Assembly: GCA_017525505.1 (NCBI GenBank)
Contig: JAFXSR010000027.1
Location: 1 to 32,233 of the forward strand
Source: Bacteroidales bacterium
Lineage (GTDB): Bacteria; Bacteroidota; Bacteroidia; Bacteroidales; WCHB1-69
Length of the DNA stretch: 32,233 nucleotides
Reading direction: 5' to 3'
Below, one piece after another: positions 21,810-27,782 of this stretch; positions within the stretch are counted from its first letter, which is position 1; every line of letters begins with the position of its first letter. The translations under genes were made by a program, and so were the position numbers. Below the pieces are notes generated by a model. The model was not told the origin of the DNA and did not search any database. It saw only the letters and a list, made by a program, of their open reading frames with translations.

Positions 21810-22348
21810 TGAAAAAACAACTTTACTTAGCCATCAAGAACCGCTTGAAGAACATCCCCGGTGCGGATGGCGAACCATTGTTCAAACATTTCGACCTTTG
21901 GAACCAGCAAGTGGAGTTCATCGAGCAGGAAACCCCGTTCCAGACTCCCGCCATATTTGTAGAGTTCCAGCCCTTGCAATGGCGCACTTTGGGCAACCGG
22001 GTGCAGGACGCCGACCTTACCACACGGCTGCATATCGTCACCGAGTGGAACGCCCTCACGGCCGACTATGCGCCCGAGGAAGAAGAGGCACTGGAGTATC
22101 TGGACATTGTGGACAGTGTGGTGGCCGCCATGCACGGATTCACAGCTCCGAACACTAACACCTGGATGCGCACCCAGACCATCCCCAACCACGACCATGA
22201 ACGGTATGTCGATAGCGTGGAGGAATACATCTGCAAGGTGGTGGACAATTCTGCCAACGAGCCGATGACTGGTGTGAACGGGGATGTCATTGTGCCGGAG
22301 AAACGCTATGTGACCTTGGCACCTGTGGTGACGAAAGACAATGATTAG
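21809..22348 (+). CDS. Tail terminator-like or connector protein
   Basis: A 179-residue protein whose ATG overlaps the preceding stop (TAATG). Segments LFKHFDLWNQQVEFIEQETP, FQTPAIFVEFQPLQW and TTRLHIVTEWN give the alpha/beta pattern of Mu gp37 / tail terminator proteins, which close the tail tube. It is the last gene of the rightward late unit; its TAG overlaps the TAA of the convergent gene (TTAG at 22345-22348). Confidence 0.6.
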   Translation: MKKQLYLAIKNRLKNIPGADGEPLFKHFDLWNQQVEFIEQETPFQTPAIFVEFQPLQWRTLGNRVQDADLTTRLHIVTEWNALTADYAPEEEEALEYLDIVDSVVAAMHGFTAPNTNTWMRTQTIPNHDHERYVDSVEEYICKVVDNSANEPMTGVNGDVIVPEKRYVTLAPVVTKDND

Positions 22349-22611
22349 TCGAACAGCGAGAGCTGTCTGCGGCTGGTGACAATACGTCGGTCACGCTCGC
22401 TGGCAGCCTGACGCTCAGCCTCCTCAATCTGACGGTCAAGACCCGGCATATTGATAATCTTGATGAAGGTGGCATAGCTCATCGGATAGACAGGGTTTAC
22501 ATACTTGCGCCATACGGCGGCGTAGGTGGTCCATCCCTCCTCATAGTACTTGTTGACTATCTCAACAACCTTTTTGCAATACAACAGATGATTCAGCCTG
22601 TTTCGTGCCAT
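22345..22611 (-). CDS. Small basic protein after the early operon; candidate late regulator by position
   Basis: An 88-residue protein starting MARNRLNHLLYCKKVVEIVN, with YYEEGWTTYAAVWRKYVNPV and MSYATFIKIINMP. The second half of this (YAAVWRKYV...SYATFIKI) can be read as a helix-turn-helix. It has its own promoter motif at 22628-22635, directly after the early terminator. In Mu the late activator C sits just beyond the early operon with its own promoter; the position fits but the sequence does not show C homology. The longer frame from 22737 runs through the terminator and is rejected. Confidence 0.6.
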   Translation of the reverse strand: MARNRLNHLLYCKKVVEIVNKYYEEGWTTYAAVWRKYVNPVYPMSYATFIKIINMPGLDRQIEEAERQAASERDRRIVTSRRQLSLFD

Positions 22612-22627
22612 AACTGTTTTGTTTCCG

Positions 22628-22635
22628 CAAAAATA
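22628..22635 (-). promoter_or_regulatory. Promoter motif for the small gene 22345-22611
   Basis: Minus-strand TATTTTTGCGG 17 bases before ATG 22611 and only a few bases beyond the terminator T-run. It implies separately timed expression from the early operon. Confidence 0.55.
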
Positions 22636-22636
22636 C

Positions 22637-22663
22637 AAAAACGCCCGCTGTGAAACGGGCGTT
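22637..22663 (-). terminator. Intrinsic terminator of the early operon
   Basis: An eight-pair perfect stem AACGCCCG/CGGGCGTT (22640-22647 and 22656-22663) with an eight-base loop, followed on the minus strand by TTTTTG. It lies 25 bases beyond the last early gene. Confidence 0.75.
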
Positions 22664-22687
22664 AATTGTAAATTGTTAAAAACTTTT

Positions 22688-23002
22688 TTAGTCATTGATC
22701 CACAAGGGGAAAATCCTGGCACGATACTCGAATTCATCTCTTATTCTGTAATAACGCCTTTTTACATCTGGATAGACATCCATGTATCCCCATGCCCTCT
22801 TTACCAGATTGAAGACTGTGGCATGTGTGCACTTCAGAAAATCACCTATTTCCTGAAATGTCGCTCCGAAGTGTCGTGCCACAGCCGCGAATATTTGCTT
22901 CTGTTCCATGATACACCTCTTCCTGGATTTACAAAACCGAAAGGTGTAGTGGCAGTCTTCCAACATAATGATGTATAGTAATTTCAAATCATTCTTATTC
23001 AT
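22688..23002 (-). CDS. DnaA-like helix-turn-helix protein, last early gene; Mor-like by position
   Basis: A 104-residue protein. Residues about 35-80 (QIFAAVARHFGATFQEIGDF then LKCTHATVFNLVKRA) match the DnaA C-terminal/Trp-repressor-like helix-turn-helix: a long helix, 'EIGDFLKCTHATVFNLVK' as the HTH, then a basic tail. ATG at 23002 overlaps the end of the preceding gene (ATGAATAA); 23014 is another in-frame choice. It is the final gene before the early terminator, the slot Mu uses for the middle-gene activator Mor. DNA binding is well supported; the regulatory role is inference. Confidence 0.65.
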   Translation of the reverse strand: MNKNDLKLLYIIMLEDCHYTFRFCKSRKRCIMEQKQIFAAVARHFGATFQEIGDFLKCTHATVFNLVKRAWGYMDVYPDVKRRYYRIRDEFEYRARIFPLWIND

Positions 23003-23345
23003 GGCGTTTTGCATTAAATAGACATAATTCTCTGTCCAATTGTTTATCTAACTCAATTTCTATATAGCAGCCTAAATTGGAAATCAGCAGTTCCTGGTTA
23101 CACTTCATTTTTGGAGCTAAAATGTGACCCACAATGTGTGCTTCTATGGCATTCAGCCTAAGATTATATTTTTCACGGTCAATGGCGAACATGTTCCATG
23201 TTCTGAGATATAGCCGTTCCAGAGTGTCCACCAGAACAATCTCTTCCAGACAATTCACATTTCCAAGCGACTTTGATTCATACAGGCAGGACGAACCGAG
23301 AGCTTTCAACTCTATCTGATTCAGTTTTAACTTGAACTTTACCAT
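22995..23345 (-). CDS. Hypothetical early protein
   Basis: A 116-residue protein from ATG 23345 (MVKFKLKLNQIELKALGSSC, then LEEIVLVDTLERLYLRTWNM and KYNLRLNAIEAHIVGHILAP). A second ATG 9 bases upstream (23354) is possible. Alternating helix and strand patterns, no motif I recognise. It lies in the middle of the early operon, 12 bases after the previous gene and overlapping the next. Confidence 0.6.
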   Translation of the reverse strand: MVKFKLKLNQIELKALGSSCLYESKSLGNVNCLEEIVLVDTLERLYLRTWNMFAIDREKYNLRLNAIEAHIVGHILAPKMKCNQELLISNLGCYIEIELDKQLDRELCLFNAKRHE

Positions 23346-23357
23346 AACTATCAATTA

Positions 23358-23762
23358 TTAATTGTTCCACATCTGATCATTCAAATAGGTGGTGGCGTAC
23401 TTCTTGCACACCGTCGGCGGTATATTGCGCACATAGTGCTCAATGTAGTTGTAGGCCTTCACCTGTTCCGCACGGCTCATCTTGTCCCACACACGCTTGG
23501 TTTTCACCTTGCTGCTGCGGGCTTTGTCGTTGTATTTGTCCCAGAAGGCCTCGAAGGTGATGCTTTCCAGAATCTCGGCAATGGTAAGGTCAGTGTACTT
23601 CATGCTCTCCACTTTCTTAGGCAAACGGTGTAGAAACCACTCCATCTGTTGGTCGCTCACACCACTGCCGCTGAAGTCGATGGCGCAGAATTTGCCCGCA
23701 TCGTTGAATTTCACCACAATAGTGCCGATGAATTTGTCTGAACTGATTTCAAATGTTCTCAT
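23358..23762 (-). CDS. Hypothetical early protein
   Basis: A 134-residue protein beginning MRTFEISSDKFIGTIVVKFN, then SGSGVSDQQMEWFLHRLPKK, TFEAFWDKYNDKARSSKVKT and KRVWDKMSRAEQVKAYNYIE. The C-terminal 'FWDKYNDK...WDKMSRAEQVKAYNYI' block resembles short helical units found in phage replication-associated proteins of Bacteroidetes. Start chosen at 23762, one base after the previous stop; the frame extends further upstream but would overlap that gene. Function unknown. Confidence 0.6.
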   Translation of the reverse strand: MRTFEISSDKFIGTIVVKFNDAGKFCAIDFSGSGVSDQQMEWFLHRLPKKVESMKYTDLTIAEILESITFEAFWDKYNDKARSSKVKTKRVWDKMSRAEQVKAYNYIEHYVRNIPPTVCKKYATTYLNDQMWNN

Positions 23763-23763
23763 A

Positions 23764-24066
23764 TTAATTGATTTTTGATGGTCTGAATGTAAAGATTCGC
23801 ATACCCAGCATTTGTGCGTCATGATATTCCCAGATTGCCCCTCTGCTTTCCGCCCAGTCGGGCAGCAGGCAGATGGCGTCGCACTTCATCAGTTCCGGTA
23901 TGCACACCCTCATGCACCGTTCCCATGTCCATGTAGATGAGCACAGGCGCAGCGGGTTCACCGTCTCGTGCCCCTGCTGCCGAAGCCAATACTCCGCTTG
24001 TGAGAATTTTATAAAAACCTCTCCAACGGGCAAATCTGAAACTTTTCCTGCAATATATACTTTCAT
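23764..24066 (-). CDS. DUF4406 protein (deoxyribosyltransferase-like fold)
   Basis: A 100-residue protein starting MKVYIAGKVSDLPVGEVFIK, with the ending MKCDAICLLPDWAESRGAIW then EYHDAQMLGMRIF. The 'YIAGKV' opening and 'CDAICLLPDWAESRGAxxE' motif define DUF4406, related to nucleoside 2-deoxyribosyltransferases. In phages these may act in nucleotide metabolism, but catalysis has not been shown for the family. It starts just left of the tRNA-like sequence; a longer frame reading through that sequence is rejected. Confidence 0.75.
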   Translation of the reverse strand: MKVYIAGKVSDLPVGEVFIKFSQAEYWLRQQGHETVNPLRLCSSTWTWERCMRVCIPELMKCDAICLLPDWAESRGAIWEYHDAQMLGMRIFTFRPSKIN

Positions 24067-24082
24067 ATTATTGATAATTTGT

Positions 24083-24152
24083 GGGATGAGCCGGAATCGA
24101 ACCGGCGCCTGGCTGCGCACACACCCGGAGTGACCAATTTTCCTATCATCCC
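24083..24152 (-). tRNA. tRNA-like sequence, degenerate anticodon arm
   Basis: On the minus strand a 70-base sequence has a perfect seven-pair acceptor stem (GGGATGA/TCATCCC), T8-A9, a D-arm-like GGA...TCC with a GG-containing loop, and a perfect T-arm (GCCGG, loop TTCGATT, CCGGC). The middle (GGGTGTGTGCGCAGCCAGG) does not form a normal five-pair anticodon stem with a seven-base loop; CCGGG/CCAGG pairs with one mismatch around an 11-base loop. No CCA is encoded. It may be a decayed tRNA, an unusual phage tRNA, or a tRNA mimic. It lies in the 214-base gap between Gam and DUF4406. Confidence 0.45.
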
Positions 24153-24280
24153 TGCCATTCCCTTTCACGTTATCTTTCCAGCTGTCAGATGTCTGTTCCA
24201 TCCGTCACCGGCACCCATTGCCGGAACAATCCCTGCCGTGCTGTCGGCCCTACTCGGAGAAATCTTCCTTCATTGGGGGT

Positions 24281-24796
24281 TTACTCTTCTTTTTTGGGTT
24301 CAACATAGAAGGTCTCGTCCTGTACCACGGTAATACCCACCTTGGGGAACAATGCTGTCACCTCCTCGCTCTCACGGTCGGCCAGCAGCTTCTCCTTGTT
24401 GGCCTCCTCGCTGGTGCGCACATAGCCGGGCAGGAACTCCTTCAGCAGGTTCACCACGGCTCCCCAGGTGAATCCCTTCAAGGTCTTCAGCTTCGGCGTG
24501 CCGGTTCTGAAGCCCATGGTTCCATGGGTGGTCTCCATGCTCTTTTTTTTGCTGAAAAGTTCCTCGCGGTTCTCCATCGCGTATGCCTGCAGGATGTCGA
24601 ACGACTTATCCTTCAACTCTGACTGTTTGCCTAACTCATCCTGGTACTTCTCGCGGATGCGGGTCATTTCGATGTCCATGGTTGCGTTAATCTTCTGGAT
24701 TCTTGCGTCAGCTCTTGCGTAGTCGGCGAACGCCAGTTCCATTTCCTCTTGTTTCACGCCGCTGTAAACGGTCTTCTTTTCTCTTGTCTTTGCCAT
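24281..24796 (-). CDS. gam: Mu Gam-like host-nuclease inhibitor
   Basis: A 171-residue protein of the Gam family. A long N-terminal coiled coil (FADYARADARIQKINATMDI, then IREKYQDELGKQSELKDKSF) leads to the conserved core KSMETTHGTMGFRTGTPKLK and TLKGFTWGAVVNLLKEFLPG. Gam binds double-stranded DNA ends as a Ku-like dimer and protects them from host exonucleases. It sits in the early operon as in Mu. Confidence 0.85.
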   Translation of the reverse strand: MAKTREKKTVYSGVKQEEMELAFADYARADARIQKINATMDIEMTRIREKYQDELGKQSELKDKSFDILQAYAMENREELFSKKKSMETTHGTMGFRTGTPKLKTLKGFTWGAVVNLLKEFLPGYVRTSEEANKEKLLADRESEEVTALFPKVGITVVQDETFYVEPKKEE

Positions 24797-24818
24797 TTCT
24801 TTTGGTTTTAATTGGTGA

Positions 24819-25046
24819 TTAAATACTTTCTAAACACAAGCATTTCTCCTCGTGCACAAGCCTGATCATTTCACGGTCTCTGGCCGCCTTGCTCGGGTGT
24901 TTGCTATGGGTTTTCCATACGCCCCATTCTCCGTCACATATTTTGATTTTCGGAAGTTCGCCTCTGTTCGCATCTCCATCGGCGGAACGGATGAACTTGT
25001 AGCCGTCATCCAAAAGCTTTCTTCTTGATTCAGTAATTGCATTCAT
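24819..25046 (-). CDS. Small basic early protein
   Basis: A 75-residue protein, MNAITESRRKLLDDGYKFIR then KICDGEWGVWKTHSKHPSKA. The 'ICDGEWGVWKTHSKHPSKAARDREMIRL' block is Lys/Arg/His rich and could bind nucleic acid. Gaps of 22 and 5 bases to neighbours. Family unknown. Confidence 0.55.
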   Translation of the reverse strand: MNAITESRRKLLDDGYKFIRSADGDANRGELPKIKICDGEWGVWKTHSKHPSKAARDREMIRLVHEEKCLCLESI

Positions 25047-25051
25047 AAATT

Positions 25052-25249
25052 TTAGAATTGTTTAATTATTGTAACACCTTTCAATTCACGTGGTCTATCG
25101 CCTGGACGGAGCGACTCGTTGAATTCGTTAATAATTTGCTTTGCTTTTGCCCGTACAATATTCTCTTCAGAATATCGCATTTGTTCTTTCCAAGTTGAAT
25201 CACTATCAACTTCGGCGACTTCCATTACAAATGATATGTATCTTTCCAT
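25052..25249 (-). CDS. Small hypothetical early protein
   Basis: A 65-residue protein (MERYISFVMEVAEVDSDSTW, then NIVRAKAKQIINEFNESLRP) with a mixed beta-alpha pattern. Five bases separate it from the next gene. Nothing further can be said of its function. Confidence 0.5.
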   Translation of the reverse strand: MERYISFVMEVAEVDSDSTWKEQMRYSEENIVRAKAKQIINEFNESLRPGDRPRELKGVTIIKQF

Positions 25250-25276
25250 GTCTTTTTGTATTATTTGATGATTGTC

Positions 25277-25507
25277 CTATTTTTGCACATACAATATGCA
25301 GGCTGGTTGATTTACTTTTACGCGGAGATGACCACTTCTGGATATCTTGCTTTTATATGATTCACATATTGAAGCTTTCACTTCGCCATCACTACCTTGA
25401 TAGGATATTATTCTATGGATGCAGGTTCTACATGTATTACCTTCCATTTTAGCCCGAAGGCGTTCGTCCGTGAATTCCTCCAGAGGAAATAATGTCAGAT
25501 TTCCCAT
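25277..25507 (-). CDS. Small cysteine-containing early protein
   Basis: A 76-residue protein starting MGNLTLFPLEEFTDERLRAK. It has CRTC at residues 26-29 and single cysteines at about 48 and 70, which could form a zinc site. Short Cys-rich proteins of this kind occur in Bacteroides phage early regions, but no named family is recognised. Confidence 0.55.
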   Translation of the reverse strand: MGNLTLFPLEEFTDERLRAKMEGNTCRTCIHRIISYQGSDGEVKASICESYKSKISRSGHLRVKVNQPACILYVQK

Positions 25508-25518
25508 ACTATTAGCTC

Positions 25519-26022
25519 TTAATTCATACTGATTGTGAAATCCTCCGGCATCATCGCCGCCACCGTCCGCTGTTTTTTGCAGAACTCAGCATAGATGCGG
25601 GTCAACTCTCCGATGGAGATGTCGTTGAAACGGTCCTTGCCGGCGGCACGGCACGCCACTCCCTTCACATACTCCATGGTGGGCTGCTTGCCACGCAACT
25701 CAAACCAGCGAAATATTGCCTTAATCACACCTTTGCGCTTGCGGTCCAGTTGCTTGCGGTCTGGGTAGCCATCAGGCATCTTGTCGGTGCGCTCCGATGT
25801 GTAAGTGCCCAAGCCCTTTGGGGCTAATGTCTGCTGCAGGAACTCTATCAGCTCTCTCGCCTCCATATAGCTCAGTTCTGAAGTGTGCTTGGTACGGCCT
25901 TCGGTGAGCGACAGCACCACTTCGCCCATGGCTTCACGGTCAATGCCCAGTTGTCCCGCCAGCCACCACAGCCTACGGTTCTGTTCGGCGGTTCTCGGAT
26001 TGGGAGTCAATATAGGTCTCAT
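25519..26022 (-). CDS. GemA/Gp16-like protein
   Basis: A 167-residue protein starting MRPILTPNPRTAEQNRRLWW, with LAGQLGIDREAMGEVV and SELSYMEARELIEFLQQTLA, the pattern of the Mu gp16/GemA family (DUF1018), followed by a basic region with KGVIKAIFRWFELRGKQPTM. Mu GemA affects host gene expression and DNA relaxation. A longer frame from 26253 is rejected because it would cover the coupled upstream gene (ATGA overlap at 26019-26022). Confidence 0.65.
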   Translation of the reverse strand: MRPILTPNPRTAEQNRRLWWLAGQLGIDREAMGEVVLSLTEGRTKHTSELSYMEARELIEFLQQTLAPKGLGTYTSERTDKMPDGYPDRKQLDRKRKGVIKAIFRWFELRGKQPTMEYVKGVACRAAGKDRFNDISIGELTRIYAEFCKKQRTVAAMMPEDFTISMN

Positions 26023-26207
26023 CTCGCACCTCCTCCCAGCATTACACGCACATTCTTCCGCAGGCTGATACGAGGCCACTTGCCCTCGCTGAGCATTCTT
26101 CTGAACTTGCTGACGGCCATGCTGCCGCTCATGCCACCGCACACAATGCCGTCGGTGTCGTAAAAATTCAATGACTTGATTCTCGGATAATAAATTACTG
26201 TACTCAT
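26019..26207 (-). CDS. Small hypothetical early protein, coupled to GemA-like gene
   Basis: A 62-residue basic protein MSTVIYYPRIKSLNFYDTDG, then IVCGGMSGSMAVSKFRRMLS. It overlaps the GemA-like start by four bases. The pattern 'GMSGSMAVSKFRRMLSEGKWP' may be a helix-turn-helix (a 'MAVSKFRRMLSEGKWP' recognition region), which would make it a small DNA-binding protein; this is tentative. Confidence 0.55.
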   Translation of the reverse strand: MSTVIYYPRIKSLNFYDTDGIVCGGMSGSMAVSKFRRMLSEGKWPRISLRKNVRVMLGGGAR

Positions 26208-26263
26208 AATTTTGAAATTTTAGGTAAATATTAATGTGAATTGTAACTTTCAACTCTCAACTC

Positions 26264-26884
26264 TCAACTTTCCTCCAACCCCCAATACTCCTCGGCACGC
26301 TCTTTCCACACGTCAATAGGGGTTCCGCCTTCGTAGCGGCTCACCGGGAATGCCCGATACCCCTCGATGCGGAAATACACGTTCGCATCCCTCCAGATGC
26401 GTTTGGCTACCTGTCCCTCCGGCTGACGACCTGCCACATGGCTCACATACACAAACAGCTTGTCCGGAAAGGCAGTCTTCAGCCGCTTGTACTCATCGAA
26501 TGTCAGCCCCATGAACTGCACACTGTCAATGATTACCACATCGGGGCTCTTCTGCCGGTGCAGACGCTTCACCAGATCGCCGAAAGGCTCTTTGTCCAGC
26601 AGCACCACACGTCCACCAACCTCCTTCATGCCCACACGCTCCATGCTCATCTGTATCGACTGCGACAACCCCTCCTCCACGCTGTCATACGCCACACGCA
26701 CAAACTTCGACAGGTACTTGGCCAGCATCATCGCGAAGGTCGTCTTGCCGTTCTTAGGAGCACCGTACACCATCCAGCTGCCGGTCAACTCCGGCTGCCC
26801 AACAGCCGCCAGCCACTCACCGTCAAACTCCAGCGTGTGGAACTTCGCGTTCAATACCTTGGTAACACTCAATGCCTGACCCAT
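26264..26884 (-). CDS. RecA-like P-loop ATPase
   Basis: A 206-residue protein with Walker A GAPKNGKTT (residues about 41-49), YDSVEEGLSQSIQMSMERVG after it, and Walker B VVIIDSVQF near 115-123. The plan (short N-terminal lead, P-loop, 'DSVEEG', 'IIDSVQ') is that of RecA/DnaB-type ATPases used in recombination or helicase loading. Mu has no counterpart next to B, so this is an addition in the Bacteroidetes group. It lies 6 bases after B and is presumably part of the replication-transposition machinery; the substrate is unknown. Confidence 0.75.
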   Translation of the reverse strand: MGQALSVTKVLNAKFHTLEFDGEWLAAVGQPELTGSWMVYGAPKNGKTTFAMMLAKYLSKFVRVAYDSVEEGLSQSIQMSMERVGMKEVGGRVVLLDKEPFGDLVKRLHRQKSPDVVIIDSVQFMGLTFDEYKRLKTAFPDKLFVYVSHVAGRQPEGQVAKRIWRDANVYFRIEGYRAFPVSRYEGGTPIDVWKERAEEYWGLEES

Positions 26885-26890
26885 ATCACG

Positions 26891-27748
26891 CTATTTCTCA
26901 AGGTTGATCTTACTGATGGCGTGGCAGCGTCTCTTCACACGGCGCAGGTCATTATCGCAGTCCTCTATCACGCTCTTGATGTCGCTCTTGGCGGTGATAC
27001 CGTTGGCCATACAAACCTCCGTGATGTCACCGATGCCGACACCCTTCAGCGTGATGAACTTGCGACCTATGCGGCTGTAAATCTCCTTGTAGCCCTTTTT
27101 GTTGAGGCGAAGGCCACGCTTGATCTTCTTTTCCAGATAGTCGGTGGCCACCATCACAAGAGCGCAATGGTCTTCCAGCTGGTTGTACAGGGTGATGAAG
27201 AAATACATCACCTGGTCGCTCAGTTTGTCGGCCTCATCCATGATGATGATGGGATCCTCCATCTTCTTCAGGCTGCTCACTATGGTGGCCATCATCTCGC
27301 CCACCGTGTCGCCATTGGGATTGCGGCCCATCTCACGCAGCAGCTCCTGAAGGAACAGCTTCCGGTTCCAGTACTCGTTACAGCAGAGCACAAACACGTT
27401 CGGATTGCTCTCCGCATACTGTCTGATGGCGAGGGTCTTACCGCTGCCGGCTTCACCGCATACGGCCATTACCATCGCATTCTCCTGTGCGTCGGCAAAC
27501 AGGCTCGCCAACGTCTTGAAATCTCGCGTTTCCACAATGTTCCAGCTTTTTTGTTTCATACCGATCTGAGCCGCTATGCTGCGCCACATCACCTCGTTGA
27601 TCAACGCCCAGTCGCCGTTGATGATCTTGCTCACCGTGGCTGGTGAAACTCCGTTCAGGCTGTTGGCTCCCTTGTTCTGGCTGCCTTTCTGCTCGCAGTA
27701 GCTCACCAGGCGGTCTCTGATCTCTAATTTTTCTTCTTCTTTAATCAT
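26891..27748 (-). CDS. MuB-like transposition ATPase with N-terminal HTH
   Basis: A 285-residue AAA+ protein. Residues 15-65 hold a lambda-type helix-turn-helix (NSLNGVSPATVSKIINGDWA). Walker A is GEAGSGKT at 98-105 and Walker B PIIIMDEAD at 166-174. MuB binds DNA, captures the target and activates MuA, and protects the element from self-integration. It directly follows the transposase gene. N-terminal HTH plus AAA+ is the family's usual layout; length is close to MuB (312). Confidence 0.85.
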   Translation of the reverse strand: MIKEEEKLEIRDRLVSYCEQKGSQNKGANSLNGVSPATVSKIINGDWALINEVMWRSIAAQIGMKQKSWNIVETRDFKTLASLFADAQENAMVMAVCGEAGSGKTLAIRQYAESNPNVFVLCCNEYWNRKLFLQELLREMGRNPNGDTVGEMMATIVSSLKKMEDPIIIMDEADKLSDQVMYFFITLYNQLEDHCALVMVATDYLEKKIKRGLRLNKKGYKEIYSRIGRKFITLKGVGIGDITEVCMANGITAKSDIKSVIEDCDNDLRRVKRRCHAISKINLEK

Positions 27749-27782
27749 GATATAATAGTGTTTGAATTATGTTCCAAGGCTC

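Noticed and set aside
25519..26253. GemA-like gene starting at 26253 (244 residues)
   Set aside because: The added N-terminal part is the shifted reading of the 62-residue gene 26019-26207, whose stop overlaps ATG 26022.
26245..26270. CAACTCT/CAACTTT heptamer tandem repeat and similar TTCTTAA/TTCTTAG repeats at 11033-11058
   Set aside because: Short slippage-type spacers between genes, common in Bacteroides leaders; no evidence of a function beyond a translation leader.
26438..27646. Plus-strand open frame of 402 codons
   Set aside because: Antisense to the RecA-like ATPase and MuB-like genes, both with intact Walker motifs; the His/Leu-rich product is typical of a shadow frame.
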